Below are positions 1 through 10,929 of a DNA stretch of 64,000 nucleotides, piece after piece. Both the position numbers and the translations under genes were made by a program. The notes beneath the pieces are model-generated. The model searched no databases. It was not told where the DNA came from and saw only the letters and a program-made list of their open reading frames with translations. Position 1 is the stretch's first letter. Each line of letters begins with the position of its first letter. The DNA is from Atopsyche davidsoni. Taxonomy: Eukaryota > Arthropoda > Insecta > Trichoptera > Hydrobiosidae. The DNA lies in assembly GCA_022113835.1 (NCBI GenBank), contig JAILWY010000001.1, positions 16,360,501 through 16,424,500 of the forward strand, read 5' to 3'.

Positions 1-820
1 TTTAAAATTTAATCTTAATTAAAATCGTAAAATAGGTTATGTTTTTCCTGCAAAGACTAATTGTGAATGCAAAACTTTTGACGTTTAAATGGCCTGTCTT
101 TCAACACAACGTGGAATTCTCTCAATAGGTTCAATGTAAATATTCTGCATTCTGCAATCAAAAATAAAATATTCACTGTGCTTTCTGAAAACATCTTTCA
201 CAGCATACACACTTAGTTTTAAAATCTGCTACTTAATGCTTTTTAGATGCTTTTTTAAGCAAGACCATTTATTCTTCAAAGAAACATAAGCTAAGAATTA
301 TAGAATTGTAACGAATCTAAATTGACATTTTGTCTTGGCATATTTTAGTTATTTGGGTGTTGGATATGAACTCCATGATCAGATTTTCCTTTAAAAAAAT
401 GGTTCGTTTAGTATACATAATAAAAATATTAATTTAACATGGGAATACTTAAATTTTTTTTATGATAAAAAAGACTACCATATCACATGATTGTTGTGAC
501 AAATTTCAAATAAAACAAAAATCACATTATTAACATTTTGAGTTGCTCAACAACCCAAACCTGATGCTTGCTTTATTGCTAATCCCAAGAGACTTTTGAA
601 AACAAAGCAAAATGAAATTCTGTCTTGAAGTTAAAAAAAAATTTAAAATCATAAAATACTTAATAGCTACAATGTTTATGCTCGCCACAAAAACCAGGAA
701 GTTAACGCTCAAACCTCACATGTGTGAAGCAATTTTTTTTTTTTCATTGTTATTATTATTTACATATAATGATAAAAGTATATTTGTATTTTGTCTTCAC
801 TTTGGGTTTATTAAAATTAT
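1..820. other. AT-rich non-coding stretch
   Basis: AT-rich sequence with short A and T runs, such as a T run near 727-736. No coding frame, repeat structure or RNA gene could be supported here. Open frames at 530-712 (minus) and 612-986 (plus) overlap each other and the second runs through a ribozyme-bearing repeat, so they are treated as chance. Confidence 0.6.
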
Positions 821-822
821 TT

Positions 823-866
823 GCATTACTAGTTTCGACCCAATACACTGGGTCATCATCAGATGC
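823..866 (-). ncRNA. Hammerhead-ribozyme core, ACTAGT family (best copy)
   Basis: Read on the minus strand, the parts fall in hammerhead order. Helix I is GCAU (863-866) pairing with AUGC (823-826), four perfect pairs. CUGAUGA is intact (856-862). One extra U follows (855). Stem II is GACCCA/UGGGUC with a six-base loop (837-854). GAAA is intact, ending at 833. Helix III is reduced to the palindrome ACTAGT (828-833). The cleavage-site nucleotide would be A (827). All canonical core residues are present; the only departure is the extra U before stem II. Small type I hammerheads with very short helix III are known from Penelope-like elements and can act as dimers; a palindromic helix III fits that. 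Cleavage itself is inferred. Confidence 0.7.
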
Positions 867-1224
867 TTAACTAAACTAAACATGCCTAAAAATGCCTTGT
901 CCCTCAACAAGATTATTATTTACATATTTTTATTTAGTAATGACAAGAAAAAAAATATACACATGAATGTAGTCATAATAATATAAAGCTTGAAAATAAA
1001 TACCATTTTGCAATTTTTAAGTACTCAAAAAAAAAAGAATTTTTATTTAAGCGTGACTTCACAAAAAGCATTTTCAGGATTCTTCAGGACTTAGAACAAG
1101 CGAAGAATGAATAACACGCGGCGACACGTGGATTTCAGTAATTGCATTGAAATACATTGTTTTTCTGCAGGAAGGTTCTGTAAATTGAAAGATCTTTCTT
1201 ATTTTTATTTATGAGTGCTGAATA
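867..1224. other. AT-rich flank of ribozyme repeat
   Basis: AT-rich DNA. A short word, attatttacata, near 923-935 repeats one seen at 755-768 on the other side of the ribozyme core, so the repeat unit probably extends at least from about 750 to 940. Nothing else can be recognised. Confidence 0.4.
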
Positions 1225-1470
1225 ATAAATCCGCGGCTGCGGCGGCTGGCGGGGCGGTCAGGGGTGGCAGGGAGGGGCTGTCACGAGCTTTGTTTACGCT
1301 CCGTCGCCGCACGTAGGATAACTCCACTGCCAGAGGTAATAGAATCCCCTCGCCCACAAATAATTTCTATCTCGAAAAAGAATTACATTCTTAACTCCAG
1401 ACCTAGTGCAGGCTGGAGCCGCAGTCCCGCGAGTAAAGCCATCCCGCGAGTGCGAGATGTTTTATTTTAT
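1225..1470. promoter_or_regulatory. GC-rich, CpG-containing island
   Basis: Abrupt change from AT-rich to GC-rich DNA with many CG dinucleotides, starting with a G-rich block (ccgcggctgcggcggc) and continuing through mixed sequence to about 1470. An 87-codon open frame crosses it, but it has no recognisable domain and open frames are expected in GC-rich DNA. Candidate conserved non-coding or regulatory DNA, by composition only. Confidence 0.35.
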
Positions 1471-1539
1471 ATTCACATCGCAGATGATTGTTATATATTT
1501 GAAAGATCCTCATATTATGCGCCCTGATTTATTATGCAG

Positions 1540-2450
1540 ACAAAATGTATTTTTAAACATAGTTTCAAACTTGGTATAGTTATTATAATTGTCACTTTGT
1601 TTCAAAACAACGGTGTTCAAAAGTCCCGAGCACGTGACAGCCATGAAGTGCGGTTTAGATTCTCAGCTGCATATCTATCGACGATTTTGAAAACCGAAAA
1701 ACATATTGTTATTATTAGTATGTATTGATAGCAGATTATTGACAATTATATTTTAAGCTTTGAACAAAACAACAAATGTTAGTATATATTTTTGTAGGAC
1801 TCAATCTAAATATTACATTTTTATGTAAGTATTTCCATATTAAAAAAAATGTGATATTGTCTTGAACACGTTTTACTTTTAAATATATTAAAAACATTAA
1901 AAGTGAACTAAATAATTTATTTTTCGGTTCTTAGAAAAATAAATTTTTGGAAAAAGTTTAACACAACCAATCAATTGGATTTATGGAAAATATATTATTT
2001 TTAATATTTAATTGTTTTATCAATGTCGTATAAATTAGGTGTTGAAGTATTTTGTCATTTGCTCCATTAAATTTAATTGCTTATATTATGTAATTTTTTT
2101 GAAAGTTATATTGAAGGAGGGAGGAGGGGATATTTCTATTCAATAATAATAACAATGTTTAAAATCGTTTAACAGATGAATTTAAAAAAGCAAGATAATT
2201 TGCAAAACAGAATTGATTTATAAAAACCTCACGCTTTGTATTTAAGAATATATTTTGATAAAAATATATTTTTAAAAAGCTGCTTAATAAGAAAATTATT
2301 ATTCTCATCTAAAATTTTCCTTATCGCATGCTAACAAGGTAGCGGGAGAATAAAATGAAAATGAATTTATTAACATAACCTGGAACAATCTACTAGGATT
2401 CTGTTCTAGAAATATTCTTAAGACGCTGCCCATTAGGAGGCTAATGAAAA
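1540..2450. other. AT-rich non-coding stretch
   Basis: Homogeneous AT-rich sequence; a short purine-rich block (gaaggagggaggagggga) lies at 2113-2130. No gene or repeat could be supported. Confidence 0.6.
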
Positions 2451-2454
2451 TTAG

Positions 2455-2660
2455 CACCGCCTTGTAGAAGTAACAGGGTAGAACATCGCCGGCGAGGGGC
2501 TGAGAGGTGCGGCCTTCCTCACTACCCCGAGTCAGGCGATCCGCCCCGAAACACGGGAAAGTGTGGTCACGCGTTCTGTGATATTGGAATACAGATCTTT
2601 TAGAGTTGATCAACCGGCTTGGGAATGTATCCCCCGCGAAACTTATTTCAGCCGATGGCA
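2455..2660. promoter_or_regulatory. GC-balanced, CpG-containing island
   Basis: GC-richer block containing several CG dinucleotides between AT-rich flanks. A 118-codon minus-strand frame covers it but shows no domain, no plausible splice context and an unremarkable composition. Candidate regulatory DNA, by composition only. Confidence 0.3.
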
Positions 2661-2925
2661 TGTTTGTATTGGTTTTTTTTGAGAATTTCTATTTTTGGTT
2701 TTCGTATCGCAGAAATCGATGTTTGTCGTTTTGTGTGCAGGAGCTGTCTTTTAAATGAACAATCTTGGGGGAAAAAAAATCACAAATTTTACTTCTCCTT
2801 GACGGTTTGCTTTTTGAATATAGGTTTTTTAAACCTGGGTCGTAACGTTGAACGAAGAGACCAAAACAAAAGCTTAAAATTTAAAAAATTCAATATTTTT
2901 GACAGAGAGTACTTGGTGGAATTCC

Positions 2926-3004
2926 ATTTTAATATTTTGAATAAAAATACTTGAGTGATTTTCCACATTTTTGTTTTTATTAGTGACCGGTTTCGCCAAC
3001 CTTT
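2926..3004 (+). repeat. Left arm of perfect 79-bp inverted repeat
   Basis: Identical to the reverse complement of 3274-3352 at every position. The arm ends three bases after the ccaacc half of stem II, so the inverted repeat contains the 3' half of the ribozyme but not the CUGANGA half. Confidence 0.9.
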
Positions 3005-3023
3005 CACGTTGGCATTATCAAAC
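2983..3023 (-). ncRNA. Hammerhead-like core, ACCGGT family
   Basis: On the minus strand: UUGAUAA (3015-3021), one extra U (3014), stem II GCCAAC/GUUGGC with a seven-base loop (2995-3013), GAAA ending at 2991, palindromic helix III ACCGGT (2986-2991) and C (2985) as the putative cleavage nucleotide. Helix I is only two pairs next to the core. Two essential core positions differ from consensus (C3 is U; G8 is A), so this copy is probably inactive. Stem II and the 3' half are intact. Confidence 0.55.
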
Positions 3024-3273
3024 AGAGTGAGATTCTATATAATACTAAGCAATTAGGTAAACAATTGTTAGAGGGAGAGGTTGTTGTTAGAAAGAGAGAG
3101 AATGATTGTCAGGTGGTAAGGGCTAATGTGATTTTAATGTACCTGACAAGTGGAGGATTCTATATAATTGCAAATTTTTGTGTTAATGGGGTAATTATCT
3201 AAAGTAGTGGCTTTGAGGTGTAGCAGCAGTTATTCTGAGTTGGGGTTTGTCCTGTAGTGTGTTTATCTGTAAA

Positions 3274-3352
3274 AAAGGTTGGCGAAACCGGTCACTAATA
3301 AAAACAAAAATGTGGAAAATCACTCAAGTATTTTTATTCAAAATATTAAAAT
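3274..3352 (-). repeat. Right arm of perfect 79-bp inverted repeat
   Basis: Exact reverse complement of 2926-3004. It holds GGTTGGC, GAAA and ACCGGTC (3277-3292, plus strand) but the CUGANGA and first stem II strand are missing; the sequence before the arm is gtttatctgt plus an A run. It is therefore half a ribozyme in opposite orientation to the left one. Confidence 0.9.
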
Positions 3353-3359
3353 TTAAAAC

Positions 3360-4250
3360 ACGACGGTCACTTCAATCATTAAATAAATATTTGTTTACAT
3401 ATTAAATGAGGAAAAATATATTTTTTATTAAATATTATTTGTATTTATAGTACTCCTTTTCCTTGAGGAATCATTTCTATATCTTTTCAGTGATCTATCT
3501 GTTAGATACAAAACATAAATGTAAGAAAAATGTCATTTTTTTCAAGTCAGGATCAAAAATGAATTGTTAAGTTTATCGACAATTCCTACTCCGCATCTTT
3601 TTCTTATAAAAGAGACGATAAATAAGGCGAGCCCTCTTATCTGAAAAGCAATAAAGTGGCCCGCTACGTTGCAACTAAGAGACTCAAATGAGAGCAGAAG
3701 TATCAAACGATATGGGCCGTAAATAACTGCTGACGTAAAGCACATATTCCGATACGGAATTACCTGTCGTTATGTTATCTATTTTGTTACAGCGAACTGC
3801 ACTGTGGCAAAGGTAAAATTAATGTTGGATTTATAATTTATAATAGTTTTAAACAAACACGTTCGTAGAAGCTTATTTATGTATTAGAGAAACTTAATTT
3901 GTAACAATTAATAATTACCACAAGTTATAGAAACAAGAAAGTTTGAGTTTAAAAATTTACAAAGTTTTAACATTGATATATATGTTTTTTAACAACTGAC
4001 TAAAGCTGGAAATTCGTAGCCAGCTCTAAAATTTGTGCCGCGCAATATTGACAATATTTGGTAGAGTGCAATTTCTAATTTTGCAATGTCGTTTTATGTA
4101 CCAAAACGCATGGAAGCAAACGCAAAAACCAAAAAAAAAAAATTCAAATACTAAAATGCAACCGCTGCAGCTGCCCTATTTTTTTCACAGCGGTAATAAA
4201 TACCTGAGCATTGGGTATTGCACGTGTGTTTAAAATGAAAAACCGTCGTT
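3360..4250. other. Non-coding; mixed-composition patch at 3585-3775
   Basis: AT-rich except for 3585-3775, which has balanced composition and several CG dinucleotides. A 67-codon minus-strand frame lies there with no recognisable domain. The patch may be regulatory DNA; nothing else is visible. Confidence 0.35.
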
Positions 4251-4254
4251 TCGA

Positions 4255-4440
4255 ATGCAATAAATCGGACGCGATCCACAGAGGGACGTAATTTACCATC
4301 ATAACCATTCTTCCAGTACTGTTAATAAATTCCAGCTTTCCAATATTTGCGCCTATGCCCTCCCCTAATAAAATATAGTTAGGCCGCTGCAGGGGCGCCG
4401 CACCGGGGCAGGGGTTGCCTGAAAACGAATCGCGTATTTA
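4255..4440. promoter_or_regulatory. GC-rich island
   Basis: Contains cggacgcgatcc near 4266 and a strongly GC-rich core near 4382-4420 (gccgctgcaggggcgccg). No open frame of note. Candidate regulatory DNA by composition only. Confidence 0.3.
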
Positions 4441-4449
4441 CTGATTCAA

Positions 4450-6400
4450 ACAATGGTTAACTCGTGCTATTGTACTTGTAGGCATTATATTAATTGTTTT
4501 ATTATTTCGATTGCTAGCGCTAGCTGTAAAGATTTACGGTTTGTGTAATTCTGGATATTGAGGAAATTTATTTTGTATTTAGGAATTTTATATAAATGAC
4601 CTTGGTTTTTTTTTAACAAATTATTGATATGGATCGAAATCGAGTCGAAATTTTAAAACATTTGAGCTTCAAGATGCATTTTAAATAAATGAGACGATTT
4701 AATGATATATAAATATTGTATTATTTTTAAAAAGTATTTAAATGATACGGACTATAAATATTTAATTGAACTCTCGATAATGTCACCATTGTATTTTTTT
4801 ATCTGGACTTTACATTCGTATTTAGATGTTTTCTCAGACTATACGACACACTTTGATTTATACAAGAACCAAAAAGTACAGTAGTTACAAAATTGTCTAC
4901 ACACGATGTACAGTTTACTTCTTGTTAAAATTTATACCTCTAAAAATGTAAAATGGCCTTTGATGAAATTTAACTAATATTTAACGTATTTTCACTCATG
5001 TTTACAATCAAAAACGAATCAACATAAACTAAAACCTATTTCAAATGACATACGGAATGTTTGACTGCATTTTCATTTACCACAAAGAACTGTCGCTTCG
5101 TAAATAAAAATATAACCTAAAATTCAAGCGCAAAATAAAATACCGAATTTGAGATGGCACCAAAATAAAAACTGTTTTTTAAAAATGAAAATTTCAGTTA
5201 ACAGAATTCAGTTTTAATTTATATTATATCAAATAAATAAAAAGTATTAAAATTCCATATATGATATGAATGTATGTAAAATAAATTCAAAGACAACATT
5301 TAAATACGCAATTTTATGAATTTTCAGTTTAAAAGTCACTAACCTTTTTGTAGACAGCAAAATTAACTTAGGTTGCTTGCATTTAGAGCACACTCACAAA
5401 ACATGTTTGTATTTTGCACCAAATAAAAACAATATAATTTTAGATTACGTCGTAATATAATAGACAAAAAATATTAAAAATCAAATACGAGTTAAATCAC
5501 ACGCGAAGAGCAATCGGTAAACAATCACAATTTATTAAATATGTTTTTAAACGAAAAGATTTAATATTAAAGCAATTTTTAAATAACCTTATCACAAACA
5601 TAAAATATCCACAAAGAGGAGAGTTAAATAGAGTAAAATCACAAAGGCACTTTAAAAGGAGGTTTTAATTTTTTTAGAGCAAATACATCAAACAATTACA
5701 CTATAGACCCTAACAAATCATAAATATATGCGAGGAATAAAGAAAACCTTTAAATATCACCATAATGCACAAAAACCTCAGTTAAATTCAATTTAGACAC
5801 AAACTAATCAAAAACAACCGCGAGTCTCTCGCCCGCGCACTGGCGACTGCTTAGATTGTTTTAAAATCACTGCATTGTATCAATTAACTTTCTGTTGATA
5901 ACTTATAATCATTAAATACTATCCGATGCCAATATGTGAGTCAGTCATGCTGATAAATGGTAACAATAAAATACAAGTATTTATCCATTTCTTAAAACCC
6001 AAAAGATTTTATCAATTCAAATTCTAATGCAAATGCTTTTCAGAATTAAATATACTAGCAAATGAAGCATGTACGACAAAGTAGGTAAATACATAATAAA
6101 TCATATTTAGTAAAATATCACAAAAAAAGATTTTGTAAACTCAAAATTAGTCGTTGAAGTAGATTGTAGTAAATTGAAGTTGCCTTTGCAACATGTTGTA
6201 CTCCACAAACACGCACAGATTTATCATTAATTTCGACTGTAATAGAAGCTGCTCAGAATGTTATCAAAACCGTTACGTTCCAGTATAAATAAATAATTAA
6301 ATTAATTTCATTATGCAAAGCAAATATTTACAAGTTGATATAAAAATTTGCACACAAGTCGCCAAACACCGAAAATTAATCAAGATAAAATAAATCGTTA
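4450..6400. other. AT-rich non-coding stretch
   Basis: Nearly 2 kb of AT-rich DNA with no recognisable gene, repeat or RNA. A short GC-richer spot sits at 5818-5850. Confidence 0.6.
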
Positions 6401-6404
6401 ATTT

Positions 6405-6625
6405 CCGGCGAAACCATAAATGCGGATCTCTGCCCGTGGCGCGCGAGTTGGCCGCGACGGGGAATATGATACCATCGCGGGCGCTGTATGGTGGCGAATA
6501 AATATTCTTATTGTTTCTATGGGCGTATAGGGTGACACGAATCACACTGGGGACACCCTGGCGCTTCCAGTATGAAAATTGAGATTTCAGGCGGATAGAG
6601 TCAGGCGTAACCGCTTCGGTAAATA
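6405..6625. promoter_or_regulatory. GC-rich, CpG-containing island
   Basis: CpG-rich core at 6420-6490 followed by mixed sequence to about 6625. Open frames here are short and unrecognised. Candidate conserved non-coding DNA. Confidence 0.35.
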
Positions 6626-6629
6626 ATAA

Positions 6630-8616
6630 ATAATGCGCACCCTCATGGGAGTATCCAGTACAACATTACACTGTAGACTTTATCGCATACTTAGCTCTAA
6701 ACTAATTTAGTACATTGTTTATGTAATTTTTATTTACTGCGTAAAGTCTACCCAGATTATTTAGTTTATGCATGAGTAACGGAAATTGAATACTATCGTT
6801 AAATTTTACTCCCGGTGGAACATGAGCAAGTTCGGGCTGGGCGGGTCAGGAGGGGCTGTTCCAGGAATTCGAGGGACAGAGGTATTCACGACAACCAATA
6901 CATAATACACGAATCTTTAGATGTACATTTATTTTATAAAGTAATAATATTTTGATAAGTCTCATATTTATAGTTTGACGTGAAAGAGGACTTCGTGCTA
7001 TCGGTGAATCGAATACAAATATATTTGCGTCGGTCAGAATAAACTGACGCATTTTTATATATCGAATTAGCAACTATCTAACTCTACACACATATCGTGA
7101 CAGTTTATAATTTATAAAATAGTAGTACTGGAATTAAATTTATTTTCAAAATTCAATATCCTGAATGTTTTGGACAGAAACACTTGTTTTTCCCGTCCGC
7201 CTCCCCGCTGTCTACTTCGGTCTGTGTATCGCAAACTTTAAACATTATATAGTTAAATTATATGGGAGGCTCTCTGCGTCCCGAGAGAAGACAAATAAAT
7301 AAGCATTAGTGTCTGGATCACATGGCGGTATTTCAGAACCATGACTGTATTTGCACCTGAAAAACTTACAAACTTTGGCTTTTCTGATTGGTTGTCTTTA
7401 TAAATAAGTTGCTCAATAGACATCGATTGTATTTGCGTAATTTGCAGGAAACATTTATCATCTATCATATGTCAACAAAGTTTTAAATACTGAGGAACTT
7501 TTTTTTCAACGTTTATCATTTATTATTTGAGTGTGATTATTGTATTCATACACATATTTAATAAAATATTTTTAAATAATATATCACCAGAAGCATGGCA
7601 AATATGCGCTTTGTCATTATTTATCCACTTCGCAAAACATGTTGAAACGGGCTGATTTTATTGTAAATACTGTATATTCATAAAACACAAGGCACCGTGT
7701 TTTTAGATTAAGATTAGAAATCTGGAAAAAACCAGCTGCTAGGTTGGTATATTATGTTGAAATATACTGGTGAAAATAACAATAGTGATACTTTTAAATT
7801 TATTTATCTTACAATATAAATACAAATATCTTAAAAACAAACAATTTTTATTTTTATTTGTAGTATAAGTAAATTTGATTAATAATAAAGTAGTAAATAA
7901 AAAATTAATAAAATTCCAAATTATTTCACACTTTATTTAAAATATTTTTATATAAAAACAATGCAAAAGCAATTTTGAATAAACATATTCTAAAATCGCC
8001 ACGCATTCTCATAAAAAAATACAGTATTACATGTTTTTGTTGTATTAAAATTGATAATCAATGTCAGTTTTATAAATTATGACTATTTCACCAAATATTA
8101 TTTTTATAAATTGGACTATCGCTCATAGAGATAGATACTATATTATTTTATTTCAATAGTATTTTATGCCAGTTTAAATGCCGAGTCTAAAAGCTTTTTT
8201 CTTATAGTAAATATCTAACATTACAAATGGATGTAATTTGTAGACAGAATCAATAGACGTCAGCAACAAGTAAAATATATTTCCTTGAACATGAATATCG
8301 CGTGAGCAGGTTTACTTTTTATACGCTTTTTATACAAAAATCTTTGTTTTATCGCCTTTGATCATTAAATAGTTTTAACCAAAGTAACATGGGCTTTAAG
8401 TTTAATAATTTTATGTATGCTTTACCGAATTTGGTACTGTATATTTTATAAAGAACATTTTTAACAAATTAAGTGAAGAAAGACATAAAAAAATATTTAT
8501 TTGGATTTTTTACATGTAAAAACGTGTGAAACAATTGTCTAATGTTTTTTATGAAAAAAACGAGCCAGTTTTTTTAATTAGCTTGCACAAATATGATTGC
8601 TTAGTGATAGTATTTC
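6630..8616. other. AT-rich non-coding stretch
   Basis: Mostly AT-rich. Small balanced patches occur at 6810-6890 and 7185-7330. No gene, structured RNA or repeat pair was recognised. Confidence 0.55.
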
Positions 8617-8678
8617 TTAACACTAGATTGCCCAAGATTTAGCAGTCAAAATGACTGGTTTTGGGCAATATAGGTATA

Positions 8679-8719
<41 letters not shown>

Positions 8720-8727
8720 AATATATA
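8679..8727. repeat. (AC)n(AT)n microsatellite inside the MITE
   Basis: About nine AC units followed by about eleven AT units and a degenerate AT tail. It lies entirely within the MITE and probably arose there. Confidence 0.9.
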
Positions 8728-8738
8728 CCGGAAATGAA

Positions 8739-8784
8739 GGATGTGGAGGTTACTACAATAATAATTGTAGTAACCTCCCCATCC
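8739..8784. repeat. Long internal hairpin of the MITE
   Basis: The block reads ggatg-t-ggaggttactacaat, a four-base centre, then attgtagtaacctcc and catcc: arms of at least 15 perfect pairs with a tiny loop. It could form a stable stem in DNA or RNA. Confidence 0.85.
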
Positions 8785-9064
8785 AATAAACGCATTTATA
8801 TGTTATACAAAAAGTCACAAAATTCTATGGAATTGTGTCATTATATACATAATTGTTTTTCTAATTGAAATTAAAAAGCAGTCAAAATGACTTCCTTGGG
8901 CAATCTAGTGTTAAAAAACATCATCATTCTTACTATACTTTTAATTTTATGCCATTTCGACATAATCTTTGATAAACCAAAGAATTTTTTAAAATATATA
9001 AAATTTGAATATGAAGCCTAACATGACTGTGCTCTATGAAAATCTTTCATAGGAATACATTCTG

Positions 9065-9390
9065 TATTCCTGACGTCATCGGCGAGGGAGATTTTTCATT
9101 TCCTCGATGAACTTTTCAGGCGCTACCAAATTGCGTGCGAAATTCCCCGCACGTGGCGGTGGACATGTTTATTCCCCGGCTTGTTTGCAATTGAAGGATT
9201 TTTTGAATAATCAGCGAGGCGGGCAGGTGCGCCCAGAGCCTCCCGGCCCGCATTCGCAATTCTTCCGCCGGCGAGGACGCGCTTCTGTTCGAGGCGCGGT
9301 GTTGATCTAAAATTTAAATAGCGCCAAAATAGATCCGATCTTTTTTGACGAATCGTCGAGTCGGTTTTGCAAGGCTCCATTTGCAATGGG
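9065..9390. promoter_or_regulatory. GC-rich, CpG-containing island
   Basis: CG-rich from about 9070 to 9310 with a CpG-containing tail. Overlapping open frames on both strands (9107-9310 plus, 9123-9386 minus) show no recognisable domain. Candidate conserved regulatory DNA. Confidence 0.35.
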
Positions 9391-9810
9391 ATATTTTTTC
9401 AACGAAACCGACATGTGGAAAATCGTTTAATGCACCATCCGTAACTAGAAATATTTTCCGATAAAATCAAATTGATTTTGAATTGATTCACAAAAACGTA
9501 TCATTGAGGTTTTGAATCAGATTATTTAAAATCAAATTTGACGATTTTCCATTTCATTGTAAAGAATTTAATAAACACATAAACGCAAAATAATATGGTT
9601 ATTTTTTATCCGCATTAATTGATAACCTAAATAATATGTAAAGTAATTGGGTTACGCCTTTAGTTTTGCATATTAATTACTATATATTTTAAAGCAATGA
9701 AACATGTGTTTTTGATTATTTTAGTTATATATTTGTATAAATGAATGCAAGGTCTCTTACTCCTGAAAAAAAACTATATTTTAACATAAATACTTTTTTA
9801 ATGAACACAC

Positions 9811-9844
9811 TTTAAGCGGGTAACCAAATTGACTAAACTGATGT
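9811..9844. repeat. 34-bp subterminal direct repeat, first copy
   Basis: Starts tttaagcgggtaaccaaatt and is identical to 9991-10024. Sequence after both copies remains similar (gtgaaatct, then acact and tttgca), so about 180 bp of the element end was duplicated. The outer copy carries the terminal repeat. Confidence 0.9.
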
Positions 9845-9990
9845 GCGTAGTGTGAAATCTATCTATTTACACTCTTTAATTTGCACTATTTGATTTTTTT
9901 TCTTCCGTTTAGCAACTCCGAGTTAATTATGAGATTTTTGTTAATAAATTAAATGTTATTGTTACACAATAGCTTATATTTAATTTATAT

Positions 9991-10024
9991 TTTAAGCGGG
10001 TAACCAAATTGACTAAACTGATGT
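9991..10024. repeat. 34-bp subterminal direct repeat, second copy
   Basis: Identical to 9811-9844. This inner copy continues into the transposase-derived segment, as the equivalent end of copy 2 (43285-43340) does. Confidence 0.9.
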
Positions 10025-10074
10025 AAAATTGCACGAGTGAAATCTAGTCTATACACTTTTTGATTTGCATGTAG

Positions 10075-10262
10075 TCAAATAAATCGTTTCCTATAAAAAG
10101 TTGAACCACTTCATATAGACTCTGCGGATTACTTGGCATCACAACAACACCACTTTGACCTAAAATTGTTCAATAATTGGAGGATTATCATTATATGACC
10201 ACTCCACTTCTTCATTGTCACTTTGTTCAGACGTAGTAACGTTGACGATTCTAAACAAACAT
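10075..10262 (-). pseudogene. piggyBac transposase N-terminal remnant
   Basis: In the correct minus-strand frame an acidic stretch reads SDNEEVEWSYNDNPPIIEQF and is followed by a stop. After a frame change comes VVMPSNPQSVYEVVQLFI and NDLFDYM. This matches the usual order in piggyBac-family transposases: an acidic N-terminal tail, then the start of the DDE_Tnp_1_7 domain. The catalytic aspartates lie much further on in the family and are absent, so the fragment cannot be functional. The same fragment with different breaks is in copy 2. The family call rests on remembered sequence character, not a search. Confidence 0.65.
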
Positions 10263-10409
10263 TACGAGCTATAAACCCAAAGAGTAAAATCACCTTCTGC
10301 CGCTTATAGAGTAAACACATTAAAAAAAGGTATTAATAAGCGCCCCGCTTTTAGACAGCAGTCCGCGAAACGGGTACTAGTACCCGCCACGCCTTTAGTG
10401 TGTTAAGTG

Positions 10410-10612
10410 CAGTGAACTATTTAACAAGGAGTTAAAGATTATACAGTACTTGATACCAACAACGGGTAAAACCTATAAAACTATCCTTCATTAATATTTA
10501 TATTGTATAAATAATTATGAAAATATGTATTTGTGTAAAATGAGCATCAAAACTAGATGTGATAATATTGAGTGTCATATATTTTTTTATATGTAAATAT
10601 TTATTTTATATA
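10410..10612. other. AT-rich spacer
   Basis: Short AT-rich non-coding interval; nothing recognised. Confidence 0.5.
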
Positions 10613-10614
10613 AT

Positions 10615-10925
10615 TCCAGCGGTATTTGCCGACAGTAATGCATCACCTGGGCCTGACGTCCAGGTGAGCTGAAGCAGTCATCTTTCATTTAAACGTGCTT
10701 TTCAATGACCCACTAGCCTCGCTAAAAATTGAAACAACCTCGGGTCGCTGGGAAAATGTCATAAATAACAATAAAACAATTTCGATAGGCGAGCAATCCC
10801 CCGTCTTATTTTTGTTTTCCATTTATCACGCCGGGCGCGCGAGCCAGCGCTGGTCCTCCATCATTTCGCGGCGCGGCCCTCGAGTCCTCCAACTTGCCAG
10901 GCACTTGGCGGCCGATTCGATTAAA
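10615..10925. promoter_or_regulatory. GC-rich, CpG-containing island
   Basis: Mixed sequence from 10615 rising to a CG-dense core at 10828-10915. An 83-codon plus frame crosses it without a recognisable domain. Candidate regulatory DNA. Confidence 0.35.
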
Positions 10926-10929
10926 TTGT

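Larger units (their letters stand above)
2891..3352. mobile_element. Ribozyme-bearing repeat with a perfect 79-bp inverted repeat
   Basis: A 79-bp block at 2926-3004 recurs as an exact reverse complement at 3274-3352, separated by 269 bp of unrelated sequence. Each arm runs from an AT-rich module (attttaatattttg...) to the ACCGGT and GAAA part of a hammerhead core. Upstream of the left arm is a second module, 2891-2925, containing gacagagagtacttggtgga. The same two modules recur near 22.8, 29.8, 39.8 and 59.8 kb in other orders. The layout fits a relic of a Penelope-like element or a non-autonomous derivative, but no reverse transcriptase or endonuclease coding remains. Confidence 0.6.
8621..8910. 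mobile_element. TTAA-flanked MITE, 290 bp
   Basis: Perfect 16-bp terminal inverted repeats, CACTAGATTGCCCAAG at 8621-8636 and its reverse complement at 8895-8910, flanked on both sides by TTAA (8617-8620 and 8911-8914). A TTAA target duplication is the hallmark of piggyBac-type transposition. Both ends carry the subterminal word CAGTCAAAATGACT (8643-8656 and 8879-8892), which is itself an inverted repeat. At the left end it is nested inside a second hairpin, ATTGCCCAA/TTGGGCAAT (8627-8635 and 8661-8669). There is no coding capacity, so this is a non-autonomous element that would rely on a piggyBac-like transposase in trans. Confidence 0.88.
9806..10402 (-). mobile_element. Internally deleted piggyBac-type element, copy 1
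   Basis: The right end is CCTTTAGTGTG directly before TTAA (10403-10406). The left end is CACACTTTAAGCGGG after TGAA, which is TTAA with one change. The terminal word CACACT and the inner sequences match copy 2 at 42894-43355, and both contain the same transposase fragment. Near the right end is a perfect 16-bp palindrome centred on GTACTAGTAC (10371-10386), which copy 2 keeps only in part. A 34-bp subterminal block occurs twice (9811-9844 and 9991-10024). Confidence 0.8.

Noticed and set aside
612..986. 124-codon plus-strand open frame
   Set aside because: It runs through the ribozyme repeat at 823-866 and has low-complexity AT-rich composition.
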